Positions 25,565 to 32,429 of a stretch of DNA of 32,429 nucleotides are shown here, piece by piece (position 1 is the first letter of the stretch; each line of letters opens with the position of its first letter). Both the position numbers and the translations under genes were made by a program. This stretch comes from Bacillus sp. 2205SS5-2 (lineage in GTDB: Bacteria > Bacillota > Bacilli > Bacillales > Bacillaceae_K). The notes under the pieces are model-generated. The model saw nothing but the letters and a program-made list of their open reading frames with translations. It had not been told where the DNA came from and searched no databases. The stretch covers positions 1 through 32,429 of the forward strand of contig NZ_JAYKTS010000038.1 in assembly GCF_037024155.1 (NCBI RefSeq), in the 5' to 3' direction.

Positions 25565-27667
25565 ATGACAGGTGATGCAAATGCTAGTTTGATAAGGAAT
25601 AAAAAAATACAAAATTTTAGTGCCATAGTAAATATATTTGAGGAACGAAAAAGATTATTTTATAAAATCGGTTGGACTTATATGCAAGATCCACTGGATT
25701 TGGAAGCGGCATTTATGGAAGCAATCATACAGGTGCATGATCAGTTGTCTCGTCAAAAGAATAGTCTCGATGGGGACTCAAAAGTGAATTCCATTTATCT
25801 GGATGTCTGCAGAAGGTTGTCGAAGAATAGACCAAAAAAGAAAGTTCATGAAATGGATGGAATTTTCGCCAAAGACACCAATAGAGAGGTGTTTACGGCA
25901 CTATCTCAATTAGAAAACACTTATAAAGAACCAATTGTTCTTACCTATATTTCTGAATTACCGCAGGAAGAAGTAGCTCAGATCCTTCAACTCCCTATTG
26001 AGACGGTGAAATCTCGTTTGAAGAAGGGAGTCGACCTACTCATTAACCTGTCAGCAAAAGTAATAGAAGAGGAAAATTGTACAGAATTTCAAGGGCAGTT
26101 TATGGATTATTTAGGTAGAACCTTACATAGGGCGGAAAAGATTAAGTTAGAGATGCATGCTCGTAATTGTCCAAGCTGTCAACAAGCATTGCTCTCTATT
26201 CAAGAAGTTGTCACCGCTCTTTCAGAGGACAAAGACCATATTTTTAGCTTGCCCTCTGGATTTATGCAGAGAGTCAGAGAAATGGTACAAAAAGTTGAAG
26301 ATCGTAGAAAGAAAAAGAAGAGGAAGCAGAAAACGATAGGAGTTGCATTCACGGGGTTGTTGACGATGGTTCTTTTTTTCGGTTTCTTTACAAATGGCTA
26401 TACCTACCTCTACTATTCTTGGATTGGCTGGCTGCATCAGGAAGACGAGCAATTGATTACCTATCTGAAACATGGGGTTGGCGAAGAATTAAATATGACT
26501 ACGGAAAGCAATGGAATTAGAGTAACGATTAAAAGTGTTATTGCCGATGATGTGCAGACGCTAATTTTTTATGAAGTTGAAAGTTTGAATGATGAAAACC
26601 GCTACGAGATTCTTCCATTTGAAGGGGTGCGAATAGCGAATGAATTTGATCTAAAGAATGAAAATAAGGAATTTTTTCATGGAAGCTTTCAATCTAGTGA
26701 CCCAAGTGAAATAAATAATGACGAGAAGAACGTATATAGAGGTCAGCTTAGTATCTTTCCATTGGAAACAGATAATGAACCAGTTGAACTGAGAATCTCA
26801 AGGTTGGCAAAAGCAGTAGATGAACAGCCAGGGTCAACGGATTCCAGGCGATTTTATTATGAGAATATTGAGTTTCTGGACGGGGACTGGAGCTTTGACA
26901 TTCCTGTTAAAAAACAAGCATCCATAGTCCATGAATTGGATCAAGTTGCGGAGATAGATGATGTTTTTGTTACGTTTAAGCAACTTACTATCGCTCCAAC
27001 AGCAACCATCCTCCATCTTAGTTATGAAAACCAAAATAGCTATGAAATGATACATAATCTTTCCTTTGAGAGTTTGGAAACAAAAAAAATGAAAGTCGAA
27101 CCAGACTTATTTGGAGGAAGTTCGTTTTTTACTTCCGACGGAAATTCCTATCAGGCAAGTTTTGATTCGGTGTTCTTTGAAAATCCGGATGAGGTAAATG
27201 TACATTTTGCGTCGATGAATCTGTTGATCGAAGAGGAGAACTTTGCTCCGGTGAATTTTTCAAAGGAATTTCCGCAAACATTTGAATTCCGCGGAAGTAC
27301 TATTTCTATTGACGAAGTGAAATATGGAAATCCAACAAAAATGATGATTTCAGATGAATTAGTGAAAAACAGAGAATATGAAAGCCTCGAATTTGATTTT
27401 GTTGATGATAATGGGGGGCAACCTACTTCTTGGGGAATGAGCAGCGAGGGTGTCTGGGTTGATAGAAATGGAGAAAAGTTAGAAGGGAATTCCTATTTTT
27501 GGAATCCATACAACCAAAAGGAACAATCTCGTTATTTTCAAACCAAGTATGAAATTGAAATAGGGGATGAAACTTCAGAAGACACTTTTATACCAACCCA
27601 GTTGAAAATTCGAGGGTACACCACGACAAAGTTTTTAGATGACAGCGTAATTATCGTTCTCGATTAA
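25565..27667 (+). CDS. ECF sigma factor fused to a transmembrane anti-sigma factor
   Basis: A single ~700-residue open frame joins two parts that are normally separate proteins. Residues ~17-88 resemble ECF sigma region 2 (WTYMQDPLDLEAAFMEAIIQ, then VNSIYLDVCRRLSKNRPKKK). Residues ~108-165 are region 4 with its helix-turn-helix (YISELPQEEVAQILQLPIET, then VKSRLKKG). Next comes a zinc-finger anti-sigma motif HxxxCxxC (HARNCPSC, about 198-205). A very basic stretch, one membrane helix (~257-281) and a ~415-residue extracytoplasmic domain follow; the latter starts NGIRVTIKSVIADDVQTLIF like DUF4179/DUF5643 ectodomains of Bacillus anti-sigma factors. ATG 25565 has GGAGGGAAGGAAGG upstream; ATG 25538 is also in frame. 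Release of the sigma part would need proteolysis. Alternative: a sigma-like domain that only regulates. Confidence 0.8.
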   Translation: MTGDANASLIRNKKIQNFSAIVNIFEERKRLFYKIGWTYMQDPLDLEAAFMEAIIQVHDQLSRQKNSLDGDSKVNSIYLDVCRRLSKNRPKKKVHEMDGIFAKDTNREVFTALSQLENTYKEPIVLTYISELPQEEVAQILQLPIETVKSRLKKGVDLLINLSAKVIEEENCTEFQGQFMDYLGRTLHRAEKIKLEMHARNCPSCQQALLSIQEVVTALSEDKDHIFSLPSGFMQRVREMVQKVEDRRKKKKRKQKTIGVAFTGLLTMVLFFGFFTNGYTYLYYSWIGWLHQEDEQLITYLKHGVGEELNMTTESNGIRVTIKSVIADDVQTLIFYEVESLNDENRYEILPFEGVRIANEFDLKNENKEFFHGSFQSSDPSEINNDEKNVYRGQLSIFPLETDNEPVELRISRLAKAVDEQPGSTDSRRFYYENIEFLDGDWSFDIPVKKQASIVHELDQVAEIDDVFVTFKQLTIAPTATILHLSYENQNSYEMIHNLSFESLETKKMKVEPDLFGGSSFFTSDGNSYQASFDSVFFENPDEVNVHFASMNLLIEEENFAPVNFSKEFPQTFEFRGSTISIDEVKYGNPTKMMISDELVKNREYESLEFDFVDDNGGQPTSWGMSSEGVWVDRNGEKLEGNSYFWNPYNQKEQSRYFQTKYEIEIGDETSEDTFIPTQLKIRGYTTTKFLDDSVIIVLD

Positions 27668-28064
27668 CTATTCAATGAGAAAGGGAAGAGATTTAGGATA
27701 AAATGTATCTATTTGTAGCCAAGGGGACTGTCCCTCTGGTTCCCCCTCTGGTTCCCAACAAGCGATAGAATAAGGGTGGCTCCTGTCGAGATAGATTGAA
27801 TCATTTCTAGTCCCAATCGTGCAAGACAGTCGGTCGGGACCAGTTAGTGAGCAGAAAAACAGTGTGATTGAGATTCATGAGCCCTTGGCGAAAGGACCCT
27901 GTGTTAGGAAAATCTTCAAAAACAAGAATCTACGAGACTCCTGCGAAAAGAAAAGTGAAGAAGGAAATCATTCAGAGCCGCTGTCATTGTAAGTGTAAGT
28001 TAGTTTTATTTAAGATGTCGGATGAATAAGGGCTGACATAAAAAGAAGAAAAGTAGGTTATAAA
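27668..28064. other. Intergenic stretch with tandem GTCCCTCTGG repeat
   Basis: No gene recognised in ~400 bp. The dispersed repeat is at 27719-27755 and carries two adjacent copies of the 12-mer CCCTCTGGTTCC. The rest (27760-28060) shows no open frame, hairpin terminator or clear promoter. GAAAAGTAGG lies before the next start. Confidence 0.6.
27719..27755 (+). repeat. GTCCCTCTGG dispersed repeat, doubled copy
   Basis: GGGGACTGTCCC (a near-palindrome) is followed by two adjacent CCCTCTGGTTCC 12-mers. Its first 25 bases are identical to those at 15344-15368. Related copies are at 29431-29470 (two CCCTCTGGTGCC units), 30809-30820 and 30845-30858, with looser relatives at 19187, 20031, 22145 and 31697. 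Confidence 0.75.
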
Positions 28065-29056
28065 ATGGACTTTGAGGATTTATGCCAAACCTCTCTACTT
28101 GGAAAGTTAGTGAATGACCCTAAATCCATTTCTGGTGGGCTTTTGCATAGAATGTATGCCATTGAAACTACTGAGGGGAAGTATGCAGTAAAACTATTAA
28201 ACCCCCAGATAATGATTAGACCAACGGCGTTGAAAAATTATATAAATTCTGAAAAAATATCTAATTTTGTATCAAATAACGTACCAGCCCTTCCAGCTGA
28301 AAAATTCATGGTGACTTCATTCAAAAAGTAAATGGTCAATTTTTTCTTGTTTTTAGTTGGATAGAGGGTGAAAGTTTGAAACAGGATGAAATCGATAAAA
28401 GTCATTGCGAAAAAATAGGAGGAATTCTTGCAGATATACATAAAATTGATTTTTCTGAGTTAGAAATAACAAATGAGAGAGATGATAATAGACAAATAAC
28501 AGATTGGGATTACTATTTGCAAAAGGGAAAAGAAGAATGTTCTGAATGGGTTGAGATACTCTTTGAAAACCTTGATAATCTCAAAGATTGGAATTCAGCA
28601 GCAACTAATGCAGCGGAATATCTGTCAGCAAATATGGTAATTAGCCATAGGGATTTAGATCCTAAGAATGTTCTGTGGAATCTTCATAATCCAGTTCTTG
28701 TCGACTGGGAATCAGCTGGTTTTATAAATCCGATGAATGATTTAATTGAAACAGCAATTTACTGGTCATTTAATGAAATTGGGGAAATCGATAAACAAAG
28801 ATTTTTCTCATTTATAAGTGGATATAAAAAGAGATATGGTGAAATACGCTCCGACTGGGGAATCGTATTAGCAAATGGTTTCTTAGGTAAATTAGGGTGG
28901 CTTGAATACAGTTTAAAACGGTCTTTATGGCTTGAATGTACTGATGAAGAAGAACAGAAGATGGGAACTGCACAAGTAAAAGGAACAATATATGAGATTA
29001 GGAATTATGCTGACCAACTTCCAATACTATTGAACTGGTTAAATAATGAGTTATAA
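28065..29056 (+). pseudogene. Phosphotransferase (APH/choline-kinase fold), frameshifted
   Basis: The first frame (MDFEDLCQTSLLGKLV..., 88 codons) stops at 28331. The next frame carries on with DFIQKVNGQFFLVFSWIEGE and all the rest to 29056. Losing one A near 28304-28309 (KFNGDF expected, KFMVTS read) explains this; with one base restored the gene is exactly 331 codons. The kinase-like fold is clear. YAVKLLNP is the ATP-binding strand with Lys, VISHRDLDPKNVLW the Brenner catalytic loop, and VLVDWESAGF the metal-binding Asp. Substrate unknown (aminoglycoside, choline, thioribose or similar). Either a recent pseudogene or a sequencing error in an A-rich spot. The second frame alone has a TTG start at 28376. 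Confidence 0.8.
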
Positions 29057-29161
29057 ACTAAGTTTCTTCAATTTGAATAATAAGTTATTGAACTAAAAAG
29101 AAGCATTAGTACAAGAATAAATTTAGTTAATGATTAGGGTAAAACAGAGTAGTAGGGGGGA

Positions 29162-29398
29162 ATGAAAACATCTTTTCAAGCATTTATTAGTTCAATGGTA
29201 ATTCATTTAGTTTATATAGTTGGTATGACGTTAATCAGTTATATAAAAACTAGGAATTACAAACCAGATTTTTCAAGTTGGTGGGATAAAGTAGAAACAC
29301 TAGAAAATGAAGCTGTTTTTGGTAAGTCTACCCCTCCTTTTCTATCTATAATAACTTTATAGGTATCGGTGACCGGTGGAATAATAATTTTCTCATAT
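29162..29398 (+). pseudogene. Small membrane protein, 3' end frameshifted
   Basis: A good ribosome site (GGGGGG, 29155-29160) precedes MKTSFQAFISSMVIHLVYIV, a first membrane helix, then a polar stretch with SSWWDKVETLENEAVFGKS. The frame ends at 29362 after PPFLSIITL. In the other frames the sequence continues as FIGIG and VTGGIIIFSYKKLLH, a likely second helix, to a stop near 29415. Restored, it would be a two-helix protein of ~85 residues of unknown function. The 66-codon version may still be made. Confidence 0.5.
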
Positions 29399-29412
29399 AA
29401 AAAGTTGTTACA

Positions 29413-30558
29413 TTAGCTGAAGCTATTGAACCGGGGGGACTGTCCCTCTGGTGCCCCCTCTGGTGCCCCGATATTGAATTCAATATCAAATAGTTCGAGC
29501 TTATACCACACAAATTTCCCTTCTTCTAGAACCCAAGAAACATGTAGTTTCGTTGGGATTTTTATTCCATCAACTATAGTTGAACCTCTAACTTCACCTA
29601 TACATTCAATAAGCTTTGCGTTATCATCAGTATCTTTATACCTTAAAGCGCTAACTTTTTCTAAATCACCATATTCGGTAAAATGATAGATTGCTGATCC
29701 TGAAACCCCCTTATATGTCATGGTTGCTTTTGCAGAATATCGATCAATACTTTCCCAAGTAATATAAGAACTAAGAGCAGCTGTTGGATACCATGGTATT
29801 TCAAGTAAATACCTCTGAAGTGTCGATTGGTTCAATTTTGCGTTATGAGTTATATCAACAACCGGAACCAATGAGGCGATTTTGATTAACATATGCCCAT
29901 TCCCATCCACAAATAGGTCCCTACCGCTTGTATTTACTAGTGGAACCACTCCCATATCCACTTTCCAAATGAATGCCGGTTTATCCGTTGTAATATACTG
30001 TTCTGCTTCAGCATCTGACCATTTCTTTTGATCTGGTTTTAGCTTCATAACCCCCTTTTGTTTAAAATATACGGACTGAATATTTTCTTTTCCGACTACC
30101 CCACTAGTAGTTAACCAAAGTTGGACTTGAGGAGGTAACGATTCTAGCATTTGCCAAGTAATGATAACTTTTCCTGAAGCGTTCCCTTCTGAAAGGATCA
30201 AGTTGATTTCTTTGCTGACTTGCCTATTGAAATTCCACATGGCAACTCCAATAATAATGGCGATGACAACGATCGTATTTGGGATCGTACCAAATTTAGT
30301 ATCTTTCCATGTGAGAATAATTAATATTTGGGAAATGATCGTAGCGAGAATAGCAGGTATCCACCACCAATCTTTATTAGCAGCGAATAAGACGAATACT
30401 GATAAAAACAGGAATGCTGAAAACAACCATAGGAAGCCCATTTTGGGAGGAATATCAAGTATTAAATCGTACAATTCTGCTAAACTAAATGATTTCAGAA
30501 ATCCTAATAAATGAATGAGTCCATGAATAAGGGTTAAAATTAAGAATAGAGTCTTCAC
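29413..30558 (-). CDS. Membrane protein of the DUF6544/DUF6920 type
   Basis: A 381-residue protein on the minus strand. Four helices lie at about 2-20, 42-60, 66-86 and 92-110, followed by a ~250-residue soluble domain. It has SGKVIITWQMLESLPPQVQL, VKQKG-type strands (VYFKQKGVMKLKPDQKKW), LLEIPWYPTAALSSYITWES and TMTYKGVSGSAIYHFTEYGD. I recognise the pattern as DUF6544 (also DUF6920); its function is unknown. GTG start with AGGAGG 8 nt upstream. Oddity: the C-terminus (GAPEGAPEGQSPRFNSFS) is translated from the dispersed GTCCCTCTGG repeat at 29431-29470, in which each 12-bp unit encodes GAPE. The native stop was therefore replaced when the repeat arrived. Confidence 0.78.
   Translation of the reverse strand: MKTLFLILTLIHGLIHLLGFLKSFSLAELYDLILDIPPKMGFLWLFSAFLFLSVFVLFAANKDWWWIPAILATIISQILIILTWKDTKFGTIPNTIVVIAIIIGVAMWNFNRQVSKEINLILSEGNASGKVIITWQMLESLPPQVQLWLTTSGVVGKENIQSVYFKQKGVMKLKPDQKKWSDAEAEQYITTDKPAFIWKVDMGVVPLVNTSGRDLFVDGNGHMLIKIASLVPVVDITHNAKLNQSTLQRYLLEIPWYPTAALSSYITWESIDRYSAKATMTYKGVSGSAIYHFTEYGDLEKVSALRYKDTDDNAKLIECIGEVRGSTIVDGIKIPTKLHVSWVLEEGKFVWYKLELFDIEFNIGAPEGAPEGQSPRFNSFS
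29431..29470. repeat. GTCCCTCTGG dispersed repeat inside a gene 3' end
   Basis: GGGGGGACTGTCCCTCTGGT with two adjacent CCCTCTGGTGCC 12-mers. It lies within the last codons of the minus-strand membrane protein and supplies its C-terminal residues. Confidence 0.75.
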
Positions 30559-30942
30559 TTTTCTAACCTCCTAATATGCAGTAGTCTATGGTGTTATTTT
30601 ACAATTTATATTATAGCTATTGAGGTAAAATATTAGGAAATATTATGAATTTTCGCTCAAAACATTTTCTTTATCCATTAAAAGAGAAACTCCATTCTTG
30701 TGATAAGGTAGAGAACTCTAGGTTAAAGGGATGCTAGATATATTTCAAGAGAGGTTTTGAGCAACATGGGAATAGGTACAATACACCAATCTTTAGTGGC
30801 GGAAAAGGACGTCCCTCTTGCTTTTTTGACCAAAATAATAGGAAAGTCCCTCTGGTTCTACGTTCTCAATCTGGGGAAATGCCAAATAAGTTTGGGAATC
30901 TTGTATAAGTGGCATGCTAACAAGAAAAAGGGAGTGGAAAGC
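30559..30942. other. Divergent intergenic region
   Basis: It separates the minus-strand DUF6544-like gene from the plus-strand hydrolase and must hold both promoters. The right half (30757-30942) is open in frame with the hydrolase but contains two GTCCCTCT repeat pieces (30809-30820, 30845-30858) and low-quality protein sequence. I therefore treat it as untranslated leader. Confidence 0.6.
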
Positions 30943-31725
30943 ATGCCTGTTTGTAAGGTTAAGGACCTTATGATGTACTATGATGATGTTGGAAAGGGGA
31001 CGCCCATCGTCTGGGTTCATCCTCCTGGACTCGGACGGAAAATATTTTATCAACAATATCCCTTAAAAGCACGATATCGTTTACTCCTTCCTGATTTAGG
31101 TGGACACGGGGATAGCGGTGGTCAACAGCTATTTACAATAGATGATTATGTTCACCAGATTACCGCTCTTATTCAACGACTTAGTCTTCATTCTTGTTAC
31201 CTATGCGGGTATTCAGCAGGAGGTATAATCGCTCAGGAGGTAGGGAAGAAAATTCCTGAAAAAATCGCTGGGATCATTTTATTAGGTGGGTATCCGGTAG
31301 TAGAAGATAAGCGATTAAAAGTGATGCATAAGTTGGGGATGTACATGACGAAGCATCAACCCAATAAATTAATCACCATCTTAGCTAAAGTCCATAGTAC
31401 CAATGCTGCGATTAAAAAAGAGCTGGAAGAACATATGAAAAAAGCCTTTCTACCCAATTGGATGTACTATTATGAACAGTCGTACCACTATGATGGAAGA
31501 AATACATTGGACCAGCTGCCTTCCCCACTCCTATTGATTTATGGAAAAAAATCAGATTGGATTAATAATCAGTCGCATTATTATAACCATCTTCTATATG
31601 CTCAGTACGAATTTATTAATAAGGGTACTCATGAAATTCCTTCAAAATTCCCTGGCCCCTGCAATGAAGCGATTCAACAATTTGTGCCACGGAAAAAGGG
31701 GACAGGCGATTCTTGTACACAGTGA
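30943..31725 (+). CDS. Alpha/beta hydrolase
   Basis: A 260-residue alpha/beta hydrolase. VWVHPPGLGRK (about 24-33) forms the oxyanion loop, LLPDLGGHGDS follows, and the nucleophile elbow is CGYSAGG with Ser91. The acid is likely Asp in LLIYGKKSDW near 203, and the His is in NKGTHEIPSKFP near 233. Substrate unknown. The ATG at 30943 is preferred because AAGGGAGTGG lies 5 nt upstream and homology begins there. The frame is open 62 codons further upstream, but that part contains dispersed repeats. The last residues (RKKGTGDSCTQ) are read from a GGGGACAGG repeat piece, so this gene too seems to have acquired a repeat-derived tail. Confidence 0.85.
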   Translation: MPVCKVKDLMMYYDDVGKGTPIVWVHPPGLGRKIFYQQYPLKARYRLLLPDLGGHGDSGGQQLFTIDDYVHQITALIQRLSLHSCYLCGYSAGGIIAQEVGKKIPEKIAGIILLGGYPVVEDKRLKVMHKLGMYMTKHQPNKLITILAKVHSTNAAIKKELEEHMKKAFLPNWMYYYEQSYHYDGRNTLDQLPSPLLLIYGKKSDWINNQSHYYNHLLYAQYEFINKGTHEIPSKFPGPCNEAIQQFVPRKKGTGDSCTQ

Positions 31726-31777
31726 TGCCTTGAACAATATAGGTTCATATACCATGACCCGCCCGGATGAGTGAAGA

Positions 31778-31808
31778 AGCCACCACATAAGCTCAATTAG
31801 TGGTGGCT
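31778..31808 (+). terminator. Hairpin repeat, copy 2 (probable terminator)
   Basis: AGCCACCAC (31778-31786) pairs perfectly with GTGGTGGCT (31800-31808), followed by CTATTAAATTTTG. It lies 52 bp after the hydrolase stop and is the sister of the hairpin at 19231-19264. The T-run is short, so termination efficiency is uncertain. Confidence 0.6.
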
Positions 31809-31840
31809 CTATTAAATTTTGTTCCTGAAATTTTTAGGAG

Positions 31841-31914
31841 TTGACATCAACTTCTATTCATCATACACTGTTAGTAACATATTGATGTTAACTACAGTAA
31901 TATGTTACTAACAG
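31841..31914 (+). promoter_or_regulatory. Promoter with a 17-bp perfect inverted repeat, no gene attached
   Basis: TTGACA (31841-31846) is followed 16 bp later by TACACT (31863-31868). Overlapping the latter starts ACTGTTAGTAACATATT (31866-31882), whose exact complement is at 31898-31914, with a 15-bp centre. The position over the -10 and start region is that of a repressor operator (TetR-like dimensions). No gene follows within the window. Confidence 0.6.
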
Positions 31915-31996
31915 TAAGTTTTGTATATGTAATCATCATTTAACAACCCTTATCTATGGACACAAAGTCGGTCAAGGGTTTTCAGGGGATCCTTGC

Positions 31997-32131
31997 TTAT
32001 TTAGTCCATAAAGGGCTTATCTTTGGCCTATATTTCTTCCACTGATGAGACAACATATTATAAATGACTGATTTTTTCAACCAGCCCCAAACCCCTTCAA
32101 CAATATTAAGTTCTGGACTGTATGGTGAAGG
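31997..32131 (-). pseudogene. IS630-family transposase C-terminal fragment
   Basis: The minus strand encodes PSPYSPELNIVEGVWGWLKK and SVIYNM, the conserved C-terminal box of IS630-type (DDE_3) transposases: PPYSPELNxxExxWxxLK with the last catalytic Glu. It then runs through unrelated residues to a stop at 31997. Only ~44 codons remain; upstream sequence is replaced by the dispersed element copy at 32130. Confidence 0.75.
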
Positions 32132-32303
32132 CTGCTTTCGCAAAGATTGTGGCTTTTCGAATAGGAATATATCCCCTGATTTGTATGATTTCGTGCTCTT
32201 TTCCTAATGAAAACTTCTCCATTTCTAGATAAAAAGGAAGAAATCAGTCGAAAAAACCTTACTGCCTGTTTTTCTTTGTGCCAATAGCAACAATCAATAC
32301 GAA
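32130..32303 (-). repeat. Dispersed ~180-bp element, copy 2 (inverted)
   Basis: It is the reverse complement of 19445-19629 with scattered differences, for example GGCTGCTTTCGCAAAGATTG against GGCTGTTTTCGCAAAGATTG. It joins the IS630 transposase scrap exactly at its left edge. An open frame through it (32077-32310, minus) is shared between copies but I do not regard it as a gene. Confidence 0.75.
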
Positions 32304-32429
32304 ACCCCATGTCCTGTCAGACACCGCAATGAATGAAAATGGGGTCTAGCGGTTTAATGATGCATTAAACTGTTCATCCTGTTAATGCAGGTCTGAGGTC
32401 GCCTCTTTTTTGGTGGATAAAACCCCGTT
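32304..32429. other. Right edge, short palindromes only
   Basis: GTTTAATG-ATG-CATTAAAC (32352-32370) is an 8-bp stem, and GAGGTCGCCTC followed by TTTTTT (32395-32411) is a small terminator-like hairpin. No gene is visible before the window ends. Confidence 0.5.

Noticed and set aside
25314-25580. 88-codon minus-strand frame before the sigma gene
   Set aside because: Antisense to once-coding plus-strand scraps; low-complexity Ser/Leu translation and no ribosome site seen.
30757-30942. Extended N-terminus for the second hydrolase
   Set aside because: The extra 62 codons contain dispersed repeats and no family similarity, while a good ribosome site marks 30943.
32077-32310. 77-codon minus-strand frame at the right end
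   Set aside because: It spans the junction of the dispersed element and an IS630 scrap read in the wrong frame; not a coherent protein.

Overview
The window looks like chromosomal DNA of a low-GC member of the Bacillaceae. The end of an rRNA operon (23S 3' end, 5S), two tRNA genes and the block tsaE-tsaB-rimI-tsaD / ydiF / rex-tatA-tatC / ydiK / ydiL / groES-groEL follow the Bacillus subtilis gene order almost gene for gene. As I remember that order, thiL (before tsaE) and moaC (between ydiF and rex) are missing here. Start codons, strong AGGAGG-type ribosome sites, a perfect CIRCE operator and sigma-A-like promoters all fit Firmicutes.

Layout. 1-900: rRNA/tRNA with a near-consensus promoter and a terminator. 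1335-3957: overlapping t6A-synthesis operon with rimI. 4038-4559: intergenic stretch with five perfect DnaA boxes, flanked by facing terminators. 4564-6489: ABC-F ATPase on the minus strand. 6490-8712: redox repressor Rex and a minimal Tat exporter (TatA is only 56 residues). 8705-9793: two small membrane-protein genes on the minus strand. 9955-12038: HrcA-controlled groESL. From about 12040 the conserved backbone ends and an accessory region begins: a phage-type integrase truncated by an IS200/IS605 element, whose other end is fused to the start of a NatA-like ABC ATPase gene (natAB).

15.2-32.4 kb is a mosaic of working genes and decay. Apparently working genes are an alpha/beta hydrolase, a DedA protein, an unknown membrane protein, a single-site (LMCA1-like) Ca2+ P-type ATPase, an ECF sigma factor fused to its own membrane anti-sigma factor, a DUF6544-like membrane protein and a second hydrolase. 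Between them lie a frameshifted kinase-like phosphotransferase, hydrolase and transposase remnants, a possible group II intron scrap, and several repeat families. The repeats are five tandem 118-bp hairpin units (21404-21990), a roughly 180-bp dispersed element in both orientations, and a short GTCCCTCTGG-type repeat that has become the C-terminus or leader of neighbouring genes.

The most interesting items are the DnaA-box cluster after tsaD, the one-polypeptide sigma/anti-sigma protein, the 118-bp hairpin array, the IS-generated natA chimera, and an orphan promoter with a 17-bp perfect inverted repeat near the right end. I saw no CRISPR array and no clear multi-gene defence system. All family assignments come from reading motifs by eye, without database searches.
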